From JACPDI01 sp035463475 (GTDB taxonomy: Bacteria; Acidobacteriota; Vicinamibacteria; Vicinamibacterales; 2-12-FULL-66-21), in the NCBI GenBank assembly GCA_035463475.1, contig DATHTE010000103.1, positions 35,035 through 99,034 of the forward strand: a DNA stretch of 64,000 nt. The letters are read 5' to 3'. The notes under the pieces are model-generated. The model had not been told where the DNA came from and searched no databases. It saw only the letters and a list, made by a program, of their open reading frames with translations. Shown here one piece after another: positions 1 to 9,166 of the stretch. Each line of letters starts with the position of its first letter. The first letter of the stretch is position 1. The position numbers and the translations under genes were made by a program.

Positions 1-2328
1 GATGAGCGTTCCCGGTCCGCGCTCGAGCGCGGCCCACCAGCGTCCGGCAGTCGAGACCAGCCTGCGGTGGATGGACGCAATCGAGGGATCGGCCCAGGAC
101 GAGAACGTCGGAGCAGCATGGTGCGCGAGCGCAGCCCAGAGGTCCGCCATCTGCGCCATGCCGTCCGCGGACTGAACGTAGCCAATCCACGGCTCGCCGC
201 GCAGCTCCGCTTCGCGCCCGAACCAGATCGCCTGCAGGGCGGCAAGCCCGTCGATCGCCAGAGCGATCGATTCCGTCGTCCAGTCCTCGGGACGATCGGA
301 GGCGTTCATCAGAACGGCATCCGCAATCCGCTCCAGGACCACCAGCCACGTTCCGGCCTCGGGTTCGGCACGCATGCCGAGCACGCGGGGCGAGTGGCGG
401 ACGAACCGCGGGTCGGTCTGCTGGTAGATCGCCAGCTCGCGCAGGTGACCCAGAGACAGGCCGACGCGGTCGCGCCACCGCGCGTAGCAATCGGCAACCG
501 CGGGATCACACAAGCGCGCCAGGGCTTCGCCGACCGCAATCGGTTCGAGATCGCGGGGCTTCACCTTGACGATCACCTCGCGGTCGCGACGGCCCGCGGC
601 CCCATTCAGGCCGAGGCGGAATCGAAAGAGTCCCGCAGGCTGCCCGCAACGCCAGGACACCAGTTCGCCGATGATGCTGTGCTCGGATCCATTGCCGAGC
701 GGCTGCACGCTGACGACGTCGAAGCCGGGAAGGACTCGCGCGAAGAATTTGACGTCGAAGGAGAGGGAAGCTCGCGCGCGCGGTCCTGTTGCCGCATCCT
801 TCATCCCGGCGCTCGGCGGTGGCGCCGGCAGGCTCCCTGACGCCACGAACGCCTCGAAGTACCTTCCCAGCAGGACGGCGTCGAGCGGCGGGCAGGCGAG
901 CGGCCCGCCTGCGAGCGCGTGAGAGGTCCGGTCGTGCGCCACGCGTGACCGGCGGGTCTCCTCGTACAGCTCGGGCAAGGTCAGGCCCTGCTCGCCCGGC
1001 GGCCGTTCGAGAAAGAACGAGCGGAGCGCCCGGAGCGGGTGCGAGGGAGCCGTCGGACACGAGGGACTTGTCGCCCGCTCGAGTTGACGCAGCCACTCGT
1101 GGTACGTGACGAGATGAATGGGATAGCCGTACAGACGCATCCAGAGGACGACTTCACGCCAGTGCCGCGGGCGATCGTGGGCGAGATGAAACGTCGGTCC
1201 CGGAGCCGAGGAGAGGTAGACGATGGCTTTCGAGACGAAGTCCACCGGCTGCACGTCGAGCAGCCAGTCGAGATCCGGCGCGGCGCGCATGTGGACGCAG
1301 CCGCGCACGAGGGTTGACAGCAGGTCGTCGCGGTTGAACGCGCCGGTGCGACTGTCTCCGGAGATCAGCCCCGGCCGGTAAACCCGCACGGGCAGGCCTC
1401 GTTGAGCAGCCTGGCGCACGAGCGCTTCCGCAACGACTTTGGTCTGAGCGTATCCGAGGTGCACGCCGCCGAGGTGCGGCAGCGCGTCGAACTGCTCGTC
1501 CACCAGGCGCGGGCCGGACGTCGAATGGCAGACCGACAGGCTGGAGACGAAATGGAACGGCGTGCTGCGTGCCCCGGCTGCGCACGCGAGTCTCAGAAGT
1601 TCAATCGTGGCGAGGACATTTGCATGGCGAAGGGTTGCGTACGAGCACACCCAGTTCACGGACGCGCCTGCGTGGCAGATCGCATCGACGCTTCGGGCGA
1701 GAGCGTCGAACCGGCCCGCATCCATCCCGAGCCGCGGCCTCGTGAGATCTCCTTCGATCGGCTGCACGCGCACGCCGAAGAGGTCGTCGCCGATGCCCGC
1801 CGCGGCCAGTTGGCGGCGGAGGCGATCGGAGCGGTTGCCGCCCGGCGCCGATCGCACGAGACACACGAGCGAGGCGCTCGTGTTCTGCAGAAGGTCGCGG
1901 GCAAGCGCGGCTCCCAGGAACCCTGTCGCTCCCGTCAACAGGATGCGCCGCGCGGCGCCGAAGCCGGCCTCCGTGTCGCGGCACGGCGCCGGCCGAACGT
2001 CTGAGGGCAGGCGTGCGTCGGCGAGCATCAGCTCGCGCGGATCCTCGGCGATGACGGGAGGCCGGGCGGCCTGCAGGTGCCGGAGCCGCGCCGCGAGCGA
2101 TCGAACGTCCGTGTATTCATAGAGAAGATCGGCCGGCAGCGTGCATCCGACCGCGCGCTCGAGATCGGCCGCCAGCTCGATCGCTGCCAGCGAATCGAGG
2201 CCGATCAGGATAAGCGGCGCGTCAGGGTCGACGGATGCCTCGGGCGTGCGAAGGCATCGCGCGGCAGCGGCCGCAACGAGCGCCTCGAGCGAGTCGAGGG
2301 CGGCCGCGCCCGCCGTTCGCGGCGTCAT
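1..2328 (-). CDS. ACP-thioester reductase-kinase fusion (partial, 3' end beyond window)
   Basis: 776 codons are in the window and the gene continues past the left edge. Residues 1-90 are an acyl carrier protein domain with the GLDSL phosphopantetheine site (Ser46). Residues 127-500 are an extended-SDR thioester reductase, with the NAD(P)-binding motif GATGFLG at 133-139 and YxxxK at 293-297. From about residue 520 there is an aminoglycoside-phosphotransferase/choline-kinase-like fold (VIVKVKP lysine, VLERI hinge); its catalytic loop would lie just off-window. Known thioester reductases of this type release a carrier-bound acyl chain as aldehyde or alcohol. The start at 2328 overlaps the acyl-AMP ligase stop (ATGA), so the ligase probably loads this ACP. 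The third domain may phosphorylate an alcohol; that is inference. It is the last gene seen of the seven-gene operon. Confidence 0.85.
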   Translation of the reverse strand, partial: MTPRTAGAAALDSLEALVAAAAARCLRTPEASVDPDAPLILIGLDSLAAIELAADLERAVGCTLPADLLYEYTDVRSLAARLRHLQAARPPVIAEDPRELMLADARLPSDVRPAPCRDTEAGFGAARRILLTGATGFLGAALARDLLQNTSASLVCLVRSAPGGNRSDRLRRQLAAAGIGDDLFGVRVQPIEGDLTRPRLGMDAGRFDALARSVDAICHAGASVNWVCSYATLRHANVLATIELLRLACAAGARSTPFHFVSSLSVCHSTSGPRLVDEQFDALPHLGGVHLGYAQTKVVAEALVRQAAQRGLPVRVYRPGLISGDSRTGAFNRDDLLSTLVRGCVHMRAAPDLDWLLDVQPVDFVSKAIVYLSSAPGPTFHLAHDRPRHWREVVLWMRLYGYPIHLVTYHEWLRQLERATSPSCPTAPSHPLRALRSFFLERPPGEQGLTLPELYEETRRSRVAHDRTSHALAGGPLACPPLDAVLLGRYFEAFVASGSLPAPPPSAGMKDAATGPRARASLSFDVKFFARVLPGFDVVSVQPLGNGSEHSIIGELVSWRCGQPAGLFRFRLGLNGAAGRRDREVIVKVKPRDLEPIAVGEALARLCDPAVADCYARWRDRVGLSLGHLRELAIYQQTDPRFVRHSPRVLGMRAEPEAGTWLVVLERIADAVLMNASDRPEDWTTESIALAIDGLAALQAIWFGREAELRGEPWIGYVQSADGMAQMADLWAALAHHAAPTFSSWADPSIASIHRRLVSTAGRWWAALERGPGTLI

Positions 2329-4109
2329 GACGCCGCCCTCACGAGCAGGTCCGGCTCGTCCTGCCACTGGTCGATGACCGGGAGCGTCCGCGCGACAAAT
2401 GCCTCCCGGCACAGATACCGCTGCAGCTTCCCGCTGGTCGTCTTCGGCAGGCTGCCGGCGGGAACAAGCGCCACGGCGGCCAGCGAGACGTGGTGCACCT
2501 CGGCAATCGACCGCCTGATCGCGGTGAGTATCTCGCCGGAGACCGGGCCAGGCGCTCCGGTCGCTGCCGCGGATCGCGGATCGATCTCGGCGATGACCGC
2601 GGCTCCCTCGCCCTCGCCGACCGGCACGGCGACAGCCGTGCACCCGCCGGGGCGGAGGGCGGCGTGCGACCGTTCCGCCGTCTGCTCCAGGTCCTGCGGA
2701 TAGTGCTTCAGCCCGCGAATGATCAGGACGTCTTTGATGCGCCCGGTGACGAACAGGCGGCCGCCGCGCACGAAGCCGAGATCGCCCGTCCGCAGAAACG
2801 CGGCCTCGCTGCCGTCAGCCAGACGCGCCTGGAACGTTGCGTCCGTCTCTTCGGGACGCTGCCAGTAGCCGCGGGCGACGCTCCCGCCCGCGACCCAGAT
2901 CTCGCCGACGCGATCGGGATCGAGCTGGCGGCGCGTGACGGGATCGACGATCAACACCCGCGAGATACCGTCGAGCGATCCGGACGAGACGACCGTTGCC
3001 GAGCCGGGGCTGCCCACCGCGGTCGTAGCCACGCGGCCGCGGGCCAGCCAGCCCGCATCGACCGTGAGCGGTTCGGGGTCTTCGTCTTCCGCGGCCGCCG
3101 TGACGAGCAGCGTGGATTCCGCGAGGCCGTAGGCCGGGCGGAAGGCGGAGAACCTGAACCCGCACTCGCCAAACGCGCGCTGAAAGGCCTCGAGAGTGCT
3201 GTACCGGATCGGCTCGGACCCGTTGAACGCGATGCGCCAGCACCTGAGATCGAGCGACGCCCGATCTTCTGCGGAGACGCGCCGGACGCAGAGGTCGTAC
3301 GCGAAGTTCGGGCCGCCGCTGTGCGTGCCGCGGACGCGCGAGACGGCCTCCAGCCAGCGCGCGGGCCGCTGCAGAAACGCGGCAGGCGCCATGAGGAACG
3401 CGGGGAATCCGGAGTAGGCCGGCTGCAGGAGGCCGTCGATCAGCCCCATGTCGTGATTCACCGGGAGCCACGATACGGCAACGCTGTCGTCGGTGTGCGC
3501 GGCGAGCCGGGCGCTGTGAGCGAGGTTGTGCAGGAGGTTGCCGTGACTCACCATCACGCCGCGCGGTGAGGTGGTGGATCCCGACGTGTACTGCAGCAGC
3601 GCCACGTCGGCGTCGCTGCAGCGGCGCTCGCCCCCCCTGAACGGCGCGCCGGCGACCTCTTCGGGCGCCAGCCACGCAAGCTCGCGCAGCTCCGGCACGA
3701 GCGACGCGAGAACGGAGGCGCGCGTCCGCAGCTCCGCCGGCGCCACAATCAGCGAGATGCCGGCGTCGGCGATCATCCCGCGGAGGCGCGCACCCGTGCG
3801 GTCCCCGCGCCGGCCCGACGGCGGATACGTGGGCACCGCGATCGCACCAGCGCACAGCGTGCCGAAGAAAGCGGGAAGGAACTCGAGACCGGGCGGGAAC
3901 ATGACGAGCACGCGCGCGCCGCGCCCGACGCGTTCGGCCACGGCAGCCCCGATCGCGCGGGCCCGCTGATCCAGAGCGCCCCAGGTGAGGCTGCGTCCTT
4001 CCGATTCCCCATCGTCCAGGAACGTGTACGCGCGCGCGTCGGCTTTCGCGTCGGCGCGGTCGTGCAGCACGTCGACGAGGGATCGACGGCGGTCGCCGCT
4101 CACGCGCAT
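2325..4109 (-). CDS. Fatty acyl-AMP ligase (FAAL-type adenylating enzyme)
   Basis: A 594-residue ANL-superfamily enzyme. It has the adenylate-binding loop YTSGSTTSPRG at 174-184, the FAAL-typical block WLPVNHDMGLI followed by GGPNFAYDLC, YGLAEST, RTGDLGF, and the C-terminal GRIKDVLIIRGLKHYPQDLE that marks FAALs rather than acyl-CoA synthetases. The expected reaction is ATP plus fatty acid to acyl-AMP, then transfer to the phosphopantetheine arm of an ACP, most likely that of the downstream fusion protein. ATG 4109 is preferred because GAGGT precedes it; GTG 4103 overlaps the upstream stop and is the alternative. The stop overlaps the next start by four bases (ATGA), so translation is probably coupled. 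Confidence 0.92.
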   Translation of the reverse strand: MRVSGDRRRSLVDVLHDRADAKADARAYTFLDDGESEGRSLTWGALDQRARAIGAAVAERVGRGARVLVMFPPGLEFLPAFFGTLCAGAIAVPTYPPSGRRGDRTGARLRGMIADAGISLIVAPAELRTRASVLASLVPELRELAWLAPEEVAGAPFRGGERRCSDADVALLQYTSGSTTSPRGVMVSHGNLLHNLAHSARLAAHTDDSVAVSWLPVNHDMGLIDGLLQPAYSGFPAFLMAPAAFLQRPARWLEAVSRVRGTHSGGPNFAYDLCVRRVSAEDRASLDLRCWRIAFNGSEPIRYSTLEAFQRAFGECGFRFSAFRPAYGLAESTLLVTAAAEDEDPEPLTVDAGWLARGRVATTAVGSPGSATVVSSGSLDGISRVLIVDPVTRRQLDPDRVGEIWVAGGSVARGYWQRPEETDATFQARLADGSEAAFLRTGDLGFVRGGRLFVTGRIKDVLIIRGLKHYPQDLEQTAERSHAALRPGGCTAVAVPVGEGEGAAVIAEIDPRSAAATGAPGPVSGEILTAIRRSIAEVHHVSLAAVALVPAGSLPKTTSGKLQRYLCREAFVARTLPVIDQWQDEPDLLVRAAS

Positions 4110-4885
4110 CGGAAGACCTCGTTCGCGCTGACGAAGACGCTCCGAACGTGCGCCACGTGCTCCGGCAACTCCGCCAGCTGCCAGTCCTTCGTGTCGATCG
4201 CCGGCAGCACGTGGACGTTCACGATCCCGGGACGCGCGTCGTAGCCGAGCACCGGATCGACGTCGGGCGGGATGTCGAAGTACATCGGCACGATCGGCGC
4301 CTTCAGGTTCGCCGCCAGGTGGAATGCCCCCTTGTTGAAATGACCGATGCCGCCGGTAGTCACGCGCCGCCCCTCCGGGCTCAGATAGACCGATTCGCCC
4401 GTCCGGCGCAGCACTCGCTCGGCGCGCTGGAAGATCCTGGTCCGTTGGCGCGGGCGGTCCTGCGGCACGGTGAAGAAGGTGCCCATCATCCAGGCGATCG
4501 TCGCCAGCGGCACGAGCCTCCGGTAGTACCCGCTCAGGAAGAACCGCGTGTTCGGCAGGCCCAGCGACATCAGGATGAAGAGGTCCAGCGTCGAGGTGTG
4601 ATTGGAGACGTAGACGGTCTGGTTCCGCGGAAACGCCGGACCACGAACGACGACGCGGACGCCGTACAGCCGGAGGATGACTCGATTCGCCAGACAGGCG
4701 ACGGCGGCGTACACGCGCCGCGCGCGGAAGAGTGTCGCAACGCCGATCGGCAGCAGCAGCACCGCGGTCGCGCAGATCAGCAATCCGCTGGTGGTTCCAA
4801 GCCTGACGGCGCGCGCCAGGCGCGGCGGCCGCCGCAGGGCCTGGGAACGGCACACGCCGTCTGCCGACAACGAGCCGTGTGTCAT
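4100..4885 (-). CDS. PlsC-family 1-acylglycerol-phosphate acyltransferase
   Basis: 261 residues with an N-terminal hydrophobic segment (about 32-56) and the PlsC/LPLAT catalytic HxxxxD as NHTSTLD (His96, Asp101). Further conserved blocks are the YLSPEGRR glycerol-phosphate-binding motif and IVPMYFDI. Family members transfer an acyl chain from acyl-ACP or acyl-CoA to a lysophospholipid at the inner membrane. The start at 4885 lies in an ATGA overlap with the methyltransferase stop. Its place between methyltransferase and FAAL suggests that it acylates the glycerol backbone of the operon's product rather than making housekeeping phosphatidate; this is inferred from context. Confidence 0.9.
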   Translation of the reverse strand: MTHGSLSADGVCRSQALRRPPRLARAVRLGTTSGLLICATAVLLLPIGVATLFRARRVYAAVACLANRVILRLYGVRVVVRGPAFPRNQTVYVSNHTSTLDLFILMSLGLPNTRFFLSGYYRRLVPLATIAWMMGTFFTVPQDRPRQRTRIFQRAERVLRRTGESVYLSPEGRRVTTGGIGHFNKGAFHLAANLKAPIVPMYFDIPPDVDPVLGYDARPGIVNVHVLPAIDTKDWQLAELPEHVAHVRSVFVSANEVFRCA

Positions 4886-5847
4886 GACGACCTCCGGCAG
4901 ACGACGGTCTGCATGGCGAGATTGAGCCGGCGCTCGAATGCGAGGAGCGGCAGCGCAAGGACCTGTCCGGCGAAGTACGGATAGATCGCGCGCCGCAGGT
5001 TCAGCCCGCGGCCTTTCAGCAGCAGGAACGCGAGGCCGGTGAACAGGTAGAAGTACGCGGGGAACGCGCCGTACGGCAGATAGTCGACGACCTCGAACCG
5101 AGCCTGCCGGACCGCGCGCAGCAGGCTGGCGCGATCGAACAGCACGGTGTGCTGCGGCGCCTGGAGCCCCGGCCAGCGTCGGCCAAACCACCGGAACGTC
5201 CGGCTGTCCAGCCGCGGGACCTCGATCAGCAGGCGGCCGCCGGGCTTCAGCAGGCGGCGCGCCGTGCGGAGGCTGTGCATCGGATCGTAGTCGTGTTCGA
5301 GGAAGTGCCACATCGTGACGAGATCGAACCGCTCGTCGCCGAGCGGCACCTCGTAGAACAACCCGCAGTGGAACTCGATCCCCTCGAGTGAGGGCGCGGC
5401 GGAGAGATCCTTGAAGTCGACGCCAGCGGCCCTCACGGCGTATTGCCGCCGCAGCCGTTGAAGAAACGTCCCAACCGCGCAGCCGACGTCCAGCACCTCG
5501 CTCGAAGGGGTCAGCGTCAGGTACCGGGAGACGATGCGGTCTTTGACCGCGTCCAGCTTGCCCATCGCGTGTTCGAAGAGCGGCGTCAGGAGTCCCCACC
5601 TCGCGACCCTGCGATGGGCGATGTACTCGTCGTCGTAGTAGTCGCGGATGCGATCGAGCGGGATCCGCGGATTCTGGTATGCCAGGCCGCACCCGGCACA
5701 CCGGACGAACCGGAAGGTGCCTGGCATCCCGGTCAGATCGTCCTGCGCGAGCAGGAGCTCACGGCAGTCCGCGCCGCCGCAGCAGTAACACGCAACGGGT
5801 TCGAGCGACGGCAGCACGGCAGGGGCGCGAGCGGCGCTGGCGATCAT
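4882..5847 (-). CDS. Class I SAM-dependent methyltransferase with N-terminal zinc ribbon
   Basis: 321 residues. The N terminus carries paired cysteines (CYCCGG near 20-24 and CAGCG near 50-53), a zinc-ribbon arrangement common in methyltransferases of natural-product and sugar pathways. The SAM motif I VLDVGCAVG lies at 118-126, followed by a class I fold with LVTMWHFLEH and GGRLLIEVP. The C-terminal third is hydrophobic and aromatic, which fits a membrane-lipid substrate. ATG 5847 has GGAGG upstream and overlaps the UbiA-like stop (ATGA). The substrate cannot be read from sequence; in this operon it is presumably a lipid or isoprenoid intermediate. Confidence 0.85.
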   Translation of the reverse strand: MIASAARAPAVLPSLEPVACYCCGGADCRELLLAQDDLTGMPGTFRFVRCAGCGLAYQNPRIPLDRIRDYYDDEYIAHRRVARWGLLTPLFEHAMGKLDAVKDRIVSRYLTLTPSSEVLDVGCAVGTFLQRLRRQYAVRAAGVDFKDLSAAPSLEGIEFHCGLFYEVPLGDERFDLVTMWHFLEHDYDPMHSLRTARRLLKPGGRLLIEVPRLDSRTFRWFGRRWPGLQAPQHTVLFDRASLLRAVRQARFEVVDYLPYGAFPAYFYLFTGLAFLLLKGRGLNLRRAIYPYFAGQVLALPLLAFERRLNLAMQTVVCRRSS

Positions 5848-6470
5848 GAAGGACCTCCGATCGAGAGTGCGATCGTGAGCGCGGCCAGGAGAATCGCTTC
5901 CGATGCCACGAGCGCGCGGTGTCCGGCCGCGGGGCTGGCCGGGTCGTGCCACGCTTCGTGGAGGCACGCAGCCAGGTACACGGTTGCCATGGCCGGCAGC
6001 ACGCGGGCGGCGCCGGTTGCGACGCGACTGCCGGCGATCACCAGGACCATCAGCGGGTACTTGGCCAGCAGGAGGTGATCGCGCGCCGCGGTGCGCGGGC
6101 GGGGTCTCGCGTAGTAGGCGGCCATGAGGCCGTTCAGCCCCGCGAGCGCGCTCGTCGGGATCCATGGGCTCGCGCGCAGCGTAGCGGCGAACAGGTTGGC
6201 CGCGGCCAGCGCGAGACAGAACGCGACCAGCGGCCGGGTGGACGCGGCCCTGACGAGTACCCGGTGCGGATGCGCAGCCGCGTCGGCATGGCGATCGGCA
6301 AGGTCGTCCCAGATCCTGAACTGCACGAGGAGCATCAGCGCAAGCGTCGCGTCGCTCGCGAACGTCGATGTGCCGGCCCAGGTCCCCCCGGCCGCCGCGA
6401 CCGCGACGATCGCGGCGAGCGGCAGGAACAGCCGAGGACGCACGCGCTCGATCAGATAGGCAATCAACAC
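5844..6470 (-). CDS. Short UbiA-like membrane prenyltransferase homologue
   Basis: About 208 residues with five to six hydrophobic segments. It has a UbiA-type first aspartate motif, WDDLADRHADAAAHPHR, where DDxxDxxxDxxxxR is expected. UbiA enzymes usually have about 290 residues and a second aspartate-rich motif; here the corresponding region is only LHEAWHD, so catalytic competence is uncertain. No ATG fits: GTG 6470 or TTG 6467 overlaps the stop of the preceding gene, in line with coupling throughout this operon. UbiA enzymes attach polyprenyl chains to aromatic or glycerol-phosphate acceptors (the archaeal DGGGP synthase is one), which is suggestive next to a CarS-like gene. It could also be a non-prenyl UbiA-fold protein. 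Confidence 0.65.
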   Translation of the reverse strand: MLIAYLIERVRPRLFLPLAAIVAVAAAGGTWAGTSTFASDATLALMLLVQFRIWDDLADRHADAAAHPHRVLVRAASTRPLVAFCLALAAANLFAATLRASPWIPTSALAGLNGLMAAYYARPRPRTAARDHLLLAKYPLMVLVIAGSRVATGAARVLPAMATVYLAACLHEAWHDPASPAAGHRALVASEAILLAALTIALSIGGPS

Positions 6471-9166
6471 GTCGGTCGCTCCGCTGCCAGATGAACCAGC
6501 CCACGGTCGCCGTCGACGGTGATGCGGCACCCGTCGGGAATCAGCCGCGTGGCGTCCCTCACGCCGACGACCGAGGGGATGCCGAACTCGCGGGCGATGA
6601 TCGCGCCGTGCGACAGCATGCCGCCTCGCTCGACGACGAGGCCCGCGATCAACGGGAAGATCGGGCCCCATCCGGGATCGGTCTGGCTCGTGACGAGCAC
6701 GTCGCCGCGCGCGATCCGGTGCGACTGGGTGACATCGGTCAGGATGGCGGCGCGACCGGTGCTCGATCCGCCGCACGCGCCGACTCCCGCCAGGCTCGCC
6801 GGCGGGGCCGATGCGACACTCTCCCGCTGGCGCGATCCCGGGACATGAGGCAGGTACTCGCCGGATGCAAGCCACATTGCGTCAGGAGGCCTGAGGTCGC
6901 ACAGCGTGTCGTGCGCCTGGCGACGCAGCGCAACGAGCGGCCGCACGTGGTCCGGGAACATCGCGTGCCCGCAGGCGAGGGCGTCGATCTCGTCGAACGT
7001 CAGGAAGAACACGTCGTCCGGCCGATCGAGACGGCCGCCTTCGGAGAGCCGCTCCCCGAGCGCGAGCGCGATGCGGCGCAACCGGCTGTAGAGGAGCGCC
7101 TGTTTGAGCCGCGCGCGCTCGCGAAGCTGGATGGAGCGTTGCGTCCAGCGGAGCACGATCCGAACGATCGGCGACATGCTCAAACCGGGCAGCCTGCGCG
7201 TCAGGCGGCGCGAGCGAAGGACCCGCAGCACGCGCGCGGTTTCGGCGAGGCGTTCGGCCCGCTGACGCTTCAACTGGTCCGCCGGTGATGGTGCGTCCAG
7301 TGCGGCGTACGACGTCAGCAGATCGATGACGGGGGCGGGCTGCTCCTGGAAGCTGGGCACCGTCAGCATCAGCTCCGCGGAACAGCGGAATCCCCACTCG
7401 TCGAGGTACCGGCGCAACGCCGCGTTGAAGTCCGCGAACCGGCTGTCCGATGCGAGCGCGTCGAGTATGCCGGCCGCCGTTCCAGTGGCGAACAACCGGT
7501 TCAGGTCGGCGTCGGCTCGAATCCGGCGCGACAGGTCCCAGAGCTTCAGCGGCGGGATGCCGCTGACCAGGTCCGGCAGCGCTTTGAGCAACGTGTTATG
7601 GACCGCGTCCCCGTCCCCCTCGGGCAGCCCGCGTGCGAGGAGGCGCTTCAGCACGCCGTAGCACACCATCGATCCGGCGTCGGCGAGCGCCGCGTCGTTC
7701 CAGCGGCTGCAGCGGATCTCCATGAACCCGCGCAGATCGGCGAGCAGGTCCGACGCCGACCGCCCGGACAGCCCCTGGGGATGCGTCCGATCCGCAAACG
7801 CGGAAACGGTGCGCTCGAACCGCTCGACGCGCCTCGTGAGAAACAGGTATTGCCACGCGGTCTTTGCCGCGATGACCGCCACTTCGGCGGCTTGCGAGAG
7901 CCGTCCGCGCGCCGCTTCCGCAAACGGCGCGGCCGCCGGGATGGCCGGCGTGTCGCCCGCGCCCACGAAATCGTCGAACGACGCTGCCAGCAGGTCGCCG
8001 AAGGGGGCGGAGCGCAGCACGGCGTGAATGCTGGTCAGGTTGTAGTACATCCTTCCGCCATGCACGCCGATGATGTGTCGGAGCGGCTGCTCCATCGCCG
8101 CGAGCCGCTCCCGCGAGATCCCGAATGCGCGCCCCAGGTTCCTGAAGTAGTGGTAGTAGCCGGCGCTCGCGATCGAATAGAGCAGAGGACAGATCGGACC
8201 CGGGAAATTCTCGTTGACGTTGGCGTTCGACCACAGCACGCCGCCAGTCGCATGCGCCGCCCGCGGAAGCGTGATCGGCCGCGCGCGAGCCGTGATGGGC
8301 CTCGCCTGGACGATCCAGACGCGTCCGCGGTCGTCCAGGGCCCATTCGATATCCTGCGGAACGCCGAACGCGCCCTCGATCTGCAGGCCCAGGCGCGCAA
8401 TGGAGGCGACTTGAACATCAGTGAGGAATGGCGTCGCGTGCGGCGTGCCTCTCTCCGGGGCCGCCTCGCGGACAAAACGGAGGGTCGATCGGGCGATCCT
8501 CACCCGGCCGGGATTGATCATCCCGGAGACCAGCGCCTCGCCCGTGCCGCAGCAGTACTCCAGCAGCATGTGCGAATCGGATCGCGGCGCGCGGGTGAAC
8601 AGCACGCCGGAAAGAACCGCGGCCACCTGCCGTTGGACGATGACGCCCATGCCTCTCAGCCGCGTGCGTCGCGCCTCCTGGTACGCGAGCGCACGGGCTG
8701 ACCACTGCGAGGCCCACACCGCTTTGAGCGCGACGCGGAGCGCGCGGGCATCGCCCACGCCCGGAATCGAGTCGAGCTGCCCGGCAAACGACGCAGCGTC
8801 GGAGTCTTCGCCGACCGCGGAGCTGCGTACGATTGCCGGCCTGGAGGACAGATCTTCCCAGGCGTGATCCAGGCCGTCGCCGACGGCACGGGGCAAGTGC
8901 TCGTCGCGGAAGAGCGCCGCGATCCGCGCAGCGGCCGCCTGAAGTCCCTCCGGCGAGCTCGCTGCAGGATCGGCGCGCAGCGCGTCGATCCGCGGCTGGA
9001 GGGCCGTCTGCCCGACGAACAGCCGCCAGGCGGCGCCGGTCACGACAAACCCCGGAGGGACCGGCGCGGACAGCGCCATCAGACGCGCGAGGTTCGCCGC
9101 TTTCGCGCCAACCTCAACCGGATCGGCGGCGTCGGGCAGCCCGACGATCAGTTCCGGCGGTGTCAT
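6464..9166 (-). CDS. PEP-synthase/rifampicin-phosphotransferase-like dikinase
   Basis: 900 residues with three parts. An N-terminal PPDK-type ATP-binding domain has VRSSAVGEDSDAASFAGQLD, GVLFTRAP and DIEWALDDRG...QARPIT. A long central domain from about residue 300 to 780 matches no part of pyruvate-binding PEP synthase that I can see. A C-terminal mobile domain carries the swivelling catalytic histidine (GGMLSHGAIIAREFGIPS, His853). The order ATP-substrate-His resembles rifampicin phosphotransferase. The expected chemistry is ATP to AMP and Pi with phosphoryl transfer via His to an alcohol. The substrate is unknown; in this lipid operon it may be an alcohol lipid precursor. The start 9166 sits in an ATGA overlap with the CarS-like gene, which excludes a longer N terminus. 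Confidence 0.85.
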   Translation of the reverse strand: MTPPELIVGLPDAADPVEVGAKAANLARLMALSAPVPPGFVVTGAAWRLFVGQTALQPRIDALRADPAASSPEGLQAAAARIAALFRDEHLPRAVGDGLDHAWEDLSSRPAIVRSSAVGEDSDAASFAGQLDSIPGVGDARALRVALKAVWASQWSARALAYQEARRTRLRGMGVIVQRQVAAVLSGVLFTRAPRSDSHMLLEYCCGTGEALVSGMINPGRVRIARSTLRFVREAAPERGTPHATPFLTDVQVASIARLGLQIEGAFGVPQDIEWALDDRGRVWIVQARPITARARPITLPRAAHATGGVLWSNANVNENFPGPICPLLYSIASAGYYHYFRNLGRAFGISRERLAAMEQPLRHIIGVHGGRMYYNLTSIHAVLRSAPFGDLLAASFDDFVGAGDTPAIPAAAPFAEAARGRLSQAAEVAVIAAKTAWQYLFLTRRVERFERTVSAFADRTHPQGLSGRSASDLLADLRGFMEIRCSRWNDAALADAGSMVCYGVLKRLLARGLPEGDGDAVHNTLLKALPDLVSGIPPLKLWDLSRRIRADADLNRLFATGTAAGILDALASDSRFADFNAALRRYLDEWGFRCSAELMLTVPSFQEQPAPVIDLLTSYAALDAPSPADQLKRQRAERLAETARVLRVLRSRRLTRRLPGLSMSPIVRIVLRWTQRSIQLRERARLKQALLYSRLRRIALALGERLSEGGRLDRPDDVFFLTFDEIDALACGHAMFPDHVRPLVALRRQAHDTLCDLRPPDAMWLASGEYLPHVPGSRQRESVASAPPASLAGVGACGGSSTGRAAILTDVTQSHRIARGDVLVTSQTDPGWGPIFPLIAGLVVERGGMLSHGAIIAREFGIPSVVGVRDATRLIPDGCRITVDGDRGLVHLAAERPTC

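Noticed and set aside
67..2004. Plus-strand frames in 1-2.3 kb
   Set aside because: They are antisense to the continuous minus-strand ACP-reductase-kinase frame, which has clear motifs, and their residues are Arg/Pro-rich without domains.
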